A DNA stretch of 33,192 bases, from the NCBI GenBank assembly GCA_025454275.1, contig JALOOS010000005.1, positions 1 to 33,192 of the forward strand, given 5' to 3'. Source of the stretch: Desulfobacterales bacterium. GTDB taxonomy: Bacteria; Desulfobacterota; Desulfobacteria; Desulfobacterales; SpSt-501. A program made the position numbers and the translations under genes. This document shows positions 1-8,053 of this stretch, piece by piece. The notes under the pieces were generated by a model. The model worked only from the letters and a program-made list of their open reading frames with translations. It had not been told where the DNA came from and made no database searches. Each line of letters opens with the position of its first letter. The stretch's first letter is position 1.

Positions 1-2240
1 TTGGCGTAGATGACCTTGCTGTCGCCGGGCGCGTAGAAATCCTCGAGCACCGATGCCGTGCGAAATCCCGTGCGCTCATAGAAGGCGCGGGTGCTGGCAT
101 ACTGCGGCCGGCCCGAAGTATCCGCGTAGAGCGTTGCCCCTCCCGCCTGACGGATCAACCGCTCCACCTCCATGAGGATCATTCGCCCGAGGCCCTTGCC
201 CTGGTTGTCGGGGGCCACCACGATCCAATAGAGGTCGAAGGCCGAGACCGTCATGGGCACCGGCCCATAGCAGGCATAGCCAGTCGTCTGGCCGTTCCGC
301 TCCATGAAGACGAAATGGTACCCGCTGGCCGCTCCCTTGGCGATACGCTCCAGCACAAGCTCTTCGGCGACGATCACCTCGGCGCGGCTGAAGAAGCCGG
401 TGGCCTCCGCCAGGCGACGCACGCGCTGGGGGTCCTGGGGCTCCACGTGGTGCCGGAGCCGGTAGGTCGCAACGGCCGGCGGCGCCGCCCGGCGGCGCGG
501 CGCGGCGGCGCAATGCGCGGCGGAGAGGCCCTCGAAAAAGGCGCGGGCGTTCATTCCCAGCGTGCGCGTCCGGTAGCCTCCCTCCTGCACGACCAGAACG
601 GGGATGCCGAGCTCCCCGATCATCCGCCCGTTGTGGCGGAAATCGGTGCGGGTCAGCGTCCAGGTGCCGGTAGGGTCTCCTTTGGCGGCATCCAGTCCGA
701 GCGCCACGACCAGGAAATCGGGGTCGAAATTCGCGATGCGCCGCAGGGCCGTCGCCAGCGCCTTGCGATAGCGTTCGCCGTCGATCGCCTCCGGCAGGGG
801 CAGGTTCAGGTTGAAACCGGCGCCCTCGCCGCTGCCGATCTCGTCGCGGAAGCCTGAGAAATAGGGGTAGGCGAAACTCGGGTCCCCGTGGATCGAGACC
901 GTCAGGACGTCCGGGCGGTCGTAGAAAATCTCCTGTTGGCCGTTGCCGTGGTGGTAGTCGATGTCGAGAATGGCCACCCGACCCTGCCGGCGCAGGAATT
1001 GGGCGGCGATGGCCGTGTTGTTGAAATAACAAAACCCGCCGAAGGCGCGCCGCTCGGCGTGGTGACCCGGCGGCCGCACGAGGGCGTAGGCCATCCGCCG
1101 CCCGTGGATGAGCTCCTGGGCGGCGGTGAGGGTGCAGTTCACGGCGCCGCGCGCGGCGGCATAGGCGTGGCGGGTAATCGGGGTGAAGGTGTCGATGCAG
1201 AAGTAGCCGGCCAGCACCGAACGGTCTTTCGGGGGGCGGGCCTTGTTGCGGATCGGAAAGACGTAGGGATAGATGGGGTCGTCCTCCTGGATCTCGGCGC
1301 AGGTCCGGCGGAGGAAGTTCACGAAATCGGCATCGTGCACGCTGAGCAGGAGTTTTTCCGGGAAAACCGCGGCCGGAAGGATGTCGAACAGAGGGCCGGC
1401 GGCTATTTCCGACAGAATGCTGCGCACCCGCGCCGGGGCTTCGACGTAGCCGCGCTCGTGTACGTGGTGAATCGCATGCTGGTCGTGAAATACAAGGACG
1501 ATCTTTTCGCAGGGGGTGCCGGCGAGGGCCGGGGCCACCGAGGCAGGCGTGAGGTAGCGGAACTCGCGGAGCCGGACCGGGTCCTCCGTAATGGAGGCGA
1601 CCACCTTCTCCACATATTCCGGGGGAACGGCGCCGGCGTACTTGCGCTCCAGGATCGTGCGGGCCACCGCGCGCATGAAGTCACGCCCCGGCCGTTCGGT
1701 CCGGTCCAGCCCGTCGAACATCAGGTAGGGCATGCAGGTCTGGCCGGCCTTGTACGGGGTCTCGTAGGCCGTGCCGATGATCGGGCGCGCCCCGTAGCGC
1801 TCGTAGAACCTCAGCCGCGCCCGGTTGTCGGGGAGAAGCGCCTCCTGAGGGCAGAGGGCCGAATCATCCGGCAGGCATTCGAAAAAGAGGGCCTGGGCGC
1901 CGGAGGCCGCGGCCTCCTGGCGCACCCGTTCGTAGAGCGCACCGCCCACTCCGCCGCTGGCCCGGCCGACCCGGGTGGCGATCCAGTCGAGGTAGCAGAA
2001 GCGGATGCGGGGCTCGTGCAGGAGAACGGCAAATCCCAATACGCGCCGGCGGCCGTCCTCCGCCACCGAAAGGGTGGTGCGGAACCGTTTCAGAAAAGGG
2101 TCGTGGAGATGGCGGCCGAGCTGGTCGATTTCGGCCGCGGGGACGGCCGCGAAGCGGCTGCGCATGATCGCCTTCACCTGCTCCAGCGCGGCCCGGTTGA
2201 CCGGCAGCACCTCGTCGTAAACGCGGCGGATGCGGAACAT
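1..2240 (-). CDS. GNAT acetyltransferase - histone-deacetylase/AcuC-like amidohydrolase - GNAT acetyltransferase fusion (C-terminus cut by window edge)
   Basis: Open minus frame from ATG at 2240 to nt 1, checked in phase at about 1740, 1500, 1080, 540 and 60. N-term GNAT-like (MFRIRRVYDEVLPVNRAALEQVKAIM...ASGGVGGALYERVRQEA). HDAC core (RPPGHHAERRAFGGFCYFNN, AILDIDYHHGNG, GLDAAKGDPTG, QEGGY). C-term GNAT (YWIVVAPDNQGKGLGRMILMEVERLI). Not in the supplied ORF list because it has no stop inside the window. Confidence 0.9.
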   Translation of the reverse strand, partial: MFRIRRVYDEVLPVNRAALEQVKAIMRSRFAAVPAAEIDQLGRHLHDPFLKRFRTTLSVAEDGRRRVLGFAVLLHEPRIRFCYLDWIATRVGRASGGVGGALYERVRQEAAASGAQALFFECLPDDSALCPQEALLPDNRARLRFYERYGARPIIGTAYETPYKAGQTCMPYLMFDGLDRTERPGRDFMRAVARTILERKYAGAVPPEYVEKVVASITEDPVRLREFRYLTPASVAPALAGTPCEKIVLVFHDQHAIHHVHERGYVEAPARVRSILSEIAAGPLFDILPAAVFPEKLLLSVHDADFVNFLRRTCAEIQEDDPIYPYVFPIRNKARPPKDRSVLAGYFCIDTFTPITRHAYAAARGAVNCTLTAAQELIHGRRMAYALVRPPGHHAERRAFGGFCYFNNTAIAAQFLRRQGRVAILDIDYHHGNGQQEIFYDRPDVLTVSIHGDPSFAYPYFSGFRDEIGSGEGAGFNLNLPLPEAIDGERYRKALATALRRIANFDPDFLVVALGLDAAKGDPTGTWTLTRTDFRHNGRMIGELGIPVLVVQEGGYRTRTLGMNARAFFEGLSAAHCAAAPRRRAAPPAVATYRLRHHVEPQDPQRVRRLAEATGFFSRAEVIVAEELVLERIAKGAASGYHFVFMERNGQTTGYACYGPVPMTVSAFDLYWIVVAPDNQGKGLGRMILMEVERLIRQAGGATLYADTSGRPQYASTRAFYERTGFRTASVLEDFYAPGDSKVIYA

Positions 2241-2243
2241 GAC

Positions 2244-3254
2244 TCACCCCCCCTTGCGCCCGGCCGCAGCGATAATGCGCGCCACGGCCGTCTGGAAGGG
2301 AATGCCGGCTGTTTCCAGTGCGGCCGCAAAACCGGCATCAGGCGAAAGGCAGGGGTTGGCGTTGATCTCGAGGATCCAGGGCTCTTCCCCGCCATCGACC
2401 CGGAAATCGACCCGGGCGTAGCCGTTCAATCCGAAGAGCTTCCAGCAGCTCAGGGCCAGGGCTCCCAGCCGCTCCAGCAGGGCGGCATCCTGCCGCGGAA
2501 ACTCGAACCGGCGAGGGGTGTGGCTGAATTCGAAGGAGTCCGGATCCCACTTGGCGCGGTAGCCGACGATGCGCGGCCGGTTTTCGGGATAGCCTTCGAA
2601 GAGAATTTCCGCCGGGGGCAGGAGTTGCGGGCCTTGGGGCGCGGCCAGCAGCGACAGGTTGAACTCCCGGCCGGCGATGAAGCACTCGGCGAAACAGGCG
2701 CCGCCGAGGCGCGGGGCCCTTTCCGGGAGCGCCGCCGCGGCTTCGGTCGCGTTCTGCATGAGCGTGAGATCCGTTTCGTCGAGACCGATCGAGGCATGCT
2801 CCCACACCGATTTGACGATCCATTGCGCACCCGGCGGCGTCTCCGGGGGGGCGGCCAGGTCCGGGGCGTCTGCCGGGAAAGGGCCGATCCAGGCCGGTGT
2901 CGGCAGGCGGGCCGCGGAGAGAAGCTGCTTGGCGAGGATCTTGTGGGAGGTGAGGGCGACGGCCTCCGCCGGAGCCCCGGTGTAGGGCAGGCCGAGGGCA
3001 TCCAGGAGGCCGGGAACCAGGTGGATCAGGCGCCCCGTGCGGTCCAGGGATTCCACCAGGTTGAACACGCAATCGGGCGCAAGCTCAGCCAGGCGCCTCT
3101 TCGCCAGGGCCAAATCCAGGCTGCAGGGCAGGGGGACAGCCGTATGGCCGAGCGCGTGCAGGGCGGCCGCTACCGCGTCGACCTGAACCTCGACATCGCG
3201 TGCATCGGGTGCCTCATGGTCATCGACGGCATTGTGGGCGATGACTACGCGCAT
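2244..3254 (-). CDS. D-alanine-D-alanine ligase-like ATP-grasp protein
   Basis: MRVVIAHNAVDD...DCVFNLVESLDRTGRLIHLVPGLLDALGLPYTG...ARVDFRVDGGEEPWILEINANPCLSPDAGFAAA; ATP-grasp C-terminal EINxNP motif; 10-nt overlap with the upstream gene. Confidence 0.85.
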   Translation of the reverse strand: MRVVIAHNAVDDHEAPDARDVEVQVDAVAAALHALGHTAVPLPCSLDLALAKRRLAELAPDCVFNLVESLDRTGRLIHLVPGLLDALGLPYTGAPAEAVALTSHKILAKQLLSAARLPTPAWIGPFPADAPDLAAPPETPPGAQWIVKSVWEHASIGLDETDLTLMQNATEAAAALPERAPRLGGACFAECFIAGREFNLSLLAAPQGPQLLPPAEILFEGYPENRPRIVGYRAKWDPDSFEFSHTPRRFEFPRQDAALLERLGALALSCWKLFGLNGYARVDFRVDGGEEPWILEINANPCLSPDAGFAAALETAGIPFQTAVARIIAAAGRKGG

Positions 3255-4258
3255 GGCCGCGCGCGCGCAGCGGGCACGGGGATCCGCATCCCGGCGGAGG
3301 CAAGGATCCGGGCGATCAGCTGGTCGAAGGAGATGCCGGCCAGGCCGCAGATGATCGGCAGATCGGAGTGTTCGGGATGCAGCCCGGCGAGCGGGTTCAC
3401 TTCCATGAACTGCGGCCGGCCGCGCCGGTCGCAGCGCAGGTCGAGCCGGCCGGCGTCCCGGCAGCCGAGGACCCGCCAGGCGTTCAGGGCGATCGCTTCG
3501 ACCTCGGCTACCAGCGGGTCCTCTTCCGGGCGCAGGAGCCGGTAGCGCACCAGCTCCTCGGAGTTCTCCTTGTTGTGATAGGAATAGACCTGCTGCTCGG
3601 CGGCCGCTAGAAGCAGCACTTCCATCGTCCCCAGGACCTCCGCTCGCGGCCCGGTGCCGATCACGGCGGTCGTGAACTCCCGGCCGGGCAGAAACCGCTC
3701 CACGAGCACCGGCTGCCCGTAGGCGGCGAGCAGGGCGCCGCAGGCCGGCGGCAGGGCACGCCGGGAGCGGACGATGGAGCTGGCGGAGACGCCCTTGCCG
3801 GTGCCCTCCGCCACGGGCTTGATGAAGTAGGGCGGCCCGAAGCGGATCTCCGCCGCCGCCTCCGGCGAGGCCGCGACGCCGAAATCGCAGGTGGGGATCC
3901 GGGCGTCGCGGATCACGTGCTTGGTCATGCCCTTGTGCAGGGTGAGGCTCATGACCAGCGGGTCTGAAAAGGTATACGGGATTCGGTAGGCGTCGAGAAG
4001 CGCGGGAACCTGGGCTTCGCGGCCGATCCCGGTCAACCCTTCGGCAATGTTGAACACGAGGTCCCAGCGGCCGCCCGCCGCCAGGCGCTCCACCAGCTGT
4101 TGGACGTTTCCGATCCGGTCGGTCTCGTGGCCCAACCGGCGGAGCGCCGCCTCGATGGCCGCAATCGTCTCCTCGCGGTCGAACTCGGCCGTTTCGTCTT
4201 CCGAGTACCCCCGCGCCAGGTACTCGCTCCTCAGATCGTATGTCAGGCCGATCCGCAT
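3245..4258 (-). CDS. D-alanine-D-alanine ligase-like ATP-grasp protein
   Basis: MRIGLTYDLRSEYLARGYSEDETAEFD...WDLVFNIAEGLTGIGREAQVPALLDAYRIPYTFSDP...RLDLRCDRRGRPQFMEVNPLAGLHPEHSDLPI. Confidence 0.88.
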   Translation of the reverse strand: MRIGLTYDLRSEYLARGYSEDETAEFDREETIAAIEAALRRLGHETDRIGNVQQLVERLAAGGRWDLVFNIAEGLTGIGREAQVPALLDAYRIPYTFSDPLVMSLTLHKGMTKHVIRDARIPTCDFGVAASPEAAAEIRFGPPYFIKPVAEGTGKGVSASSIVRSRRALPPACGALLAAYGQPVLVERFLPGREFTTAVIGTGPRAEVLGTMEVLLLAAAEQQVYSYHNKENSEELVRYRLLRPEEDPLVAEVEAIALNAWRVLGCRDAGRLDLRCDRRGRPQFMEVNPLAGLHPEHSDLPIICGLAGISFDQLIARILASAGMRIPVPAARARPCA

Positions 4259-4274
4259 GCGGGCGCGTTCCGTG

Positions 4275-5600
4275 TCAGGAACCGATCACGTCCGGGTAGC
4301 GGTACTGACGGTCGCAGTAGTTGCGCAGCAGCAGCATGTCCCCCTCGCGTCCCTCCACGTAGTTCGGCATCAGCGGGATTTTACCGCCGCCGCCGGGGGC
4401 GTCGATCACATAGGTGGGCACGGCGTAGCCGCTGGTGTGGCCCCGCAGGCCGCGGATGATGTCGAGGCCGGATTCGACCGCCGTGCGGAAATGGCTCGAC
4501 CCGGTGATCGGGTCGCACTGGTAGATGTAGTACGGCCGCACCCGCATGCGCAGCAGCTGGTGACAGAGCGCGGTCATGGTGGCGACGTTGTCATTGATCC
4601 CCTTGAGCAGCACGGTCTGGGAGCCCAAGGGGATGCCCGCGTTTGCCAGCCGCTCGCAGGCGCGGGTCGCCTCCGGCGTACACTCGGAGGGGTGGGTGAA
4701 ATGCAGGCTCATCCACAGGGGATGGTAGCGCCGCAGCACGCGGACAAGATTCGGGGTGATGCGCTGGGGCAGCACGGCCGGGACCTTGGTGCCGATCCTG
4801 AGAATTTCCACATGCGGGATCGCCCGCAACTGGGAGAGCAGCCACCCGATGCGCTCATCGTTCAAGGTCAGGGGGTCGCCGCCGGAGATCAGGACGTCCC
4901 GCACCGCAGGTGTTGAGCGGATATACTCGATGGCGCGCTCCAACCGCGAACGGCTGGGGTAGATGGCGCCGTGGCCCACCACGCGGGAGCGCGTACAGTA
5001 GCGGCAATAGGTCGAGCAGAAATCCAGCACCAGCAGCAGGACCCGGTCCGGGTAGCGGTGTACCAGGCCGGGGACCGGGCTCATGGAGTCTTCGCCCAGG
5101 GGGTCGTCGGCCTCCTCCGGCGTGGTGATGAACTCGGCTGCCGTGGGCACCACCGTCCGGCGCAGCGCCTCCTGCGGGTCGTCCCGGGAGACCAGGCTCA
5201 TGAAGTAGGGCGTAATGCCGACCGGCAGCCGGGACTGGATTTTCTCGACCGCCGCGCGCTCCGGTTCGGAGAGGTTCAACATGCGCTCCAACTGATCCAT
5301 GTGACGGATCCGGTGGCGGATCTGCCACTGCCAGTCATTCCACTCTTTGTCGGTTACAGCGGGGAAAAAGGTGCGGCGAAACGCGGCCGTCTTGGGGTTC
5401 GAGGCGGGGCGTGACCGGGAGGCCGGAAAGACCGAAACCTTCCCTCTTAAACGCGGCGTGATGTCGGGTAATGGGACAACGTTTTGAAGACAGGCTGCAG
5501 AACCGGGAGGTTCGTCCTCGTTTTCACCTGCCAGCTCCCCGCCTGACCCCGGCACGGAGGCGCTGACAGGTTGCTGAAAACTCGCCGCATCTGGTTTCAT
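4275..5600 (-). CDS. kamA: Lysine 2,3-aminomutase family radical SAM protein
   Basis: CSTYCRYC radical-SAM motif; WNDWQWQIRHRI N-terminus; C-terminal GLRGHTSGYAVPTYVIDAPGGGGKIPLMPNYV. Start moved from the track's 5741 to ATG 5600, which has SD AAAGGAG (minus strand AGAAAGGAGATCAAATCAACCCATG). Confidence 0.88.
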   Translation of the reverse strand: MKPDAASFQQPVSASVPGSGGELAGENEDEPPGSAACLQNVVPLPDITPRLRGKVSVFPASRSRPASNPKTAAFRRTFFPAVTDKEWNDWQWQIRHRIRHMDQLERMLNLSEPERAAVEKIQSRLPVGITPYFMSLVSRDDPQEALRRTVVPTAAEFITTPEEADDPLGEDSMSPVPGLVHRYPDRVLLLVLDFCSTYCRYCTRSRVVGHGAIYPSRSRLERAIEYIRSTPAVRDVLISGGDPLTLNDERIGWLLSQLRAIPHVEILRIGTKVPAVLPQRITPNLVRVLRRYHPLWMSLHFTHPSECTPEATRACERLANAGIPLGSQTVLLKGINDNVATMTALCHQLLRMRVRPYYIYQCDPITGSSHFRTAVESGLDIIRGLRGHTSGYAVPTYVIDAPGGGGKIPLMPNYVEGREGDMLLLRNYCDRQYRYPDVIGS

Positions 5601-5789
5601 GGGTTGATTTGATCTCCTTTCTGTTTCGCAATGGTTCCCATTGCCGATTTGCTTGAATTCACATACATAAAGGAGTATGCTGGTTCCATCGGTGATGCTT
5701 TTTACGACGGAGGTGGTTCTGCCGGCCCCGCTGTGCGGCATTACCTGAGAATCAGCCCTTTACCCCCTCGATATGGTATTTTGGCGGCG

Positions 5790-5818
5790 AACCTAATACA
5801 AAATAAAGTGCATGTCAA
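5790..5818 (-). promoter_or_regulatory. Candidate sigma70 promoter for kamA operon (TTGACA-N17-TAGGTT)
   Basis: Minus strand TTGACA (5818-5813), 17-nt spacer, TAGGTT (5795-5790) in an AT-rich intergenic region; implies a leader of about 180 nt. Confidence 0.45.
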
Positions 5819-6064
5819 CAAAATATTCGCCCGGCCGGGTTTCGCTCTGCAGGCGATTGAAAGTGATTATACAATAAAATTCCGATGATTACAACATATT
5901 CCGGAGCTCCTTGCAGGGAGCCCCCGCACGCGTTTCATCATAATAACCATATGATATGATTAAAAGTGTTTTACGGCCCACGGCGTGCACATTATCGGCC
6001 GGTTTCTGTGAAACTTGAGTTTCAATCATCAGCTCCAACCTTTTGCGGAGAAAGGAGGTCGGTG

Positions 6065-6382
6065 ATGCCTCGACCACCGAAACGAACGAAAAAGAGAGCC
6101 CCTTCACGGCGCCGGATCGAATTCGTCCTGGACAGCCCTCAGGCGAAACAGGTGATACTGATGGGGGATTTCAACCAGTGGGATCCCAAGGTCCACCCGA
6201 TGAAAAAAGACTCCGGCGGCCTTTGGCGCCGGCGGGTGATGATCCATCCCGGGCGCTATGAGTATCGTTTCTGGGTGGATGGGGAGTGGGTCAACGATCC
6301 TCAGAATCCCGAGCGCTGTCCCAACTGCTTCGGCAGCGAAAACAACCTCATCACCGTGACGGATCGAACCGCGCCCGCCTGA
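6065..6382 (+). CDS. Stand-alone CBM48/isoamylase-N (AMPK-beta-like glycogen-binding) domain protein
   Basis: IEFVLDSPQAKQVILMGDFNQWDPKVHPMKKDSGGLWRRRVMIHPGRYEYRFWVDGEWVNDPQ. ATG 6065 preceded by AGAAAGGAGG; start moved from 5966. Confidence 0.82.
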   Translation: MPRPPKRTKKRAPSRRRIEFVLDSPQAKQVILMGDFNQWDPKVHPMKKDSGGLWRRRVMIHPGRYEYRFWVDGEWVNDPQNPERCPNCFGSENNLITVTDRTAPA

Positions 6383-6451
6383 GGCGTTGCGCCCGGGAAC
6401 GGAAGCGGCTCGCGCAGACGAGTCACCGCGCGGAGCAGGTCTGCAGCGGAG

Positions 6452-7108
6452 ATGCGCATGTTCAACTTCCTCTTCAAAAAGGAAAAGCAGCTCGAGTCCC
6501 TGATTTACCAGTATCTCGACCATTTCGGCCAAACCCGGGAGCACTTCCTCAAGGCCATGGACACCTGCCTGAACGAAGGCATCTGCGGCGAGTTCGTCTT
6601 CCTGACCGATCAGACCCACAAGTTCGAATCCAAGGCGGATGAGATCCGCGACGAGATCAACTACATGATGTACAGCCGCGCGCTGATCCCTGAATCGCGC
6701 GAGGACATCATGAGCCTGATCGAGCAGGTGGAGGTCATCCCGCGCATTTTCGAGCTGATTCTGCACATCATTCGCACCCAGAAGCTGAAGATCCCCGAGT
6801 TCGTGGTGCTCGAGGTGAAGGACCTGCTCCGCATTTCCGCGGAGAGCTGCGAACTGGTGAGCAAACAGATCGACCTGCTGCTCAGGAACCGCCAGGGCAT
6901 CCGGGTGCTGCTGGCCACCATCGACGGCAACGAAAGCCACTGCGATCACATCGAGCGCAGCCTGATGACGAAGATCTTCGACTCCGATCTAGAGATCGTG
7001 CACAAGCTCCAACTCAAGGAGTTGATCGTGGCGATGGGCGAGATTTCCGACCAGGCCGACCGGGTCTCGCGGCGGGTGAATATTCTCACCCTCAAGAGGC
7101 GGGTCTGA
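6452..7108 (+). CDS. DUF47/PhoU-like family protein (TIGR00153-type), Pit accessory
   Basis: MRMFNFLFKKEKQLESLIYQYLDHF...HKFESKADEIRDEINYMMYSRALIPESREDIMSLIEQVEVIPR; overlaps the Pit start at TGATG. ATG 6458 is an alternative start. Confidence 0.85.
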   Translation: MRMFNFLFKKEKQLESLIYQYLDHFGQTREHFLKAMDTCLNEGICGEFVFLTDQTHKFESKADEIRDEINYMMYSRALIPESREDIMSLIEQVEVIPRIFELILHIIRTQKLKIPEFVVLEVKDLLRISAESCELVSKQIDLLLRNRQGIRVLLATIDGNESHCDHIERSLMTKIFDSDLEIVHKLQLKELIVAMGEISDQADRVSRRVNILTLKRRV

Positions 7109-8049
7109 TGCTGCCGCTGTTGGGGGGGGTGTTCCTGGGCTGGTCCCTGGGGGCCAACGACGCGGCCAACTGCTTCGGCTCGGCGGTGGCCTCCCGCATG
7201 GTCAAGTTCCGGACGGCGGCTGCGCTGTGCGCGCTCTTCGTGGTGGTCGGTGCGGTGTTGCAGGGCCGCGCGGGCATCGAGACGCTCAAGGAGCTGACGG
7301 GGGTCAACCTGGAGCAAGCCGTGGTGATTACGGTGGCCGCCGCCCTGACCGTAAGCATCATGACCATAACCGGCCTGCCGGCCTCGACCTCCCAGGCCGC
7401 GGTGGGGGCGATTTTGGGGATCGGCTTCTTCAACCAGGACCTGAACCTCGCGGGGCTGGGCAAGGTGGTGGCCTGCTGGTTCGGCACCCCGGTCGGGGCC
7501 GTGCTGGCCGCCCTGGCGCTCCACCAGCTGCTCGGTGCGGTCTACAACCGGCTGCCGATCACCCTTTTTCAGAGCGACATGCTGCTCCGGGCCGGGCTCA
7601 TCACCGCTGGCGCCTACGCCTCCTACGCCCTGGGGGCGAACAACGTGGCCAATGCCACCGCGGTCTTCGTCGGGGCGGAAATGCTCTCGGTCTCCGCGGC
7701 CGCGCTGATCGGCGGGCTGAGCATCGCTTTCGGCGTGCTCACTTACAGCCGCGGGGTCATGGAGACCGTGGGGCGCAAACTGGTCCGGCTGGACCCCTTC
7801 TCAGCGCTGGTGGTGGTTCTGGCCGGAGGGGTGACGGTGCACTTCTATACGCTCATGGGGGTGCCGGTCTCCACCTCCCAGGCGGTGATCGGCGCGGTGC
7901 TCGGCATCGGTATCATCAAGGGGGTGCAGACCATCCGGCGCGCGACGCTCTACGGGATCCTGGCGGGCTGGTTTCTGACGCCGCCGGTCGCCTGCTTCAT
8001 CGCCATGTGCATTTACTTCGCGATGCACCTGCAGTACGTCCCGCGCTGA
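7108..8049 (+). CDS. pit: Inorganic phosphate transporter, PiT family
   Basis: LGWSLGANDAANCFGSAVASRMV, TGLPASTSQAAVGAILG, ALGANNVANATAVFVG, GVPVSTSQAVIGAVLG repeats. Confidence 0.9.
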   Translation: MLPLLGGVFLGWSLGANDAANCFGSAVASRMVKFRTAAALCALFVVVGAVLQGRAGIETLKELTGVNLEQAVVITVAAALTVSIMTITGLPASTSQAAVGAILGIGFFNQDLNLAGLGKVVACWFGTPVGAVLAALALHQLLGAVYNRLPITLFQSDMLLRAGLITAGAYASYALGANNVANATAVFVGAEMLSVSAAALIGGLSIAFGVLTYSRGVMETVGRKLVRLDPFSALVVVLAGGVTVHFYTLMGVPVSTSQAVIGAVLGIGIIKGVQTIRRATLYGILAGWFLTPPVACFIAMCIYFAMHLQYVPR

Positions 8050-8053
8050 CGAC

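Noticed and set aside
888-3545. 885-aa plus-strand ORF opposite the HDAC fusion and ATP-grasp genes
   Set aside because: Low-complexity Arg/Gly/Val-rich antisense shadow of well-recognised minus-strand proteins; spans two genes; typical of high-GC DNA.
5600-5800. Fragments of the kamA leader loosely reminiscent of cyclic-dinucleotide riboswitches (e.g. CACCGATGG, GGCAGAACCACC)
   Set aside because: Core pairing elements could not be assembled into a known consensus; only a covariance-model search could decide.
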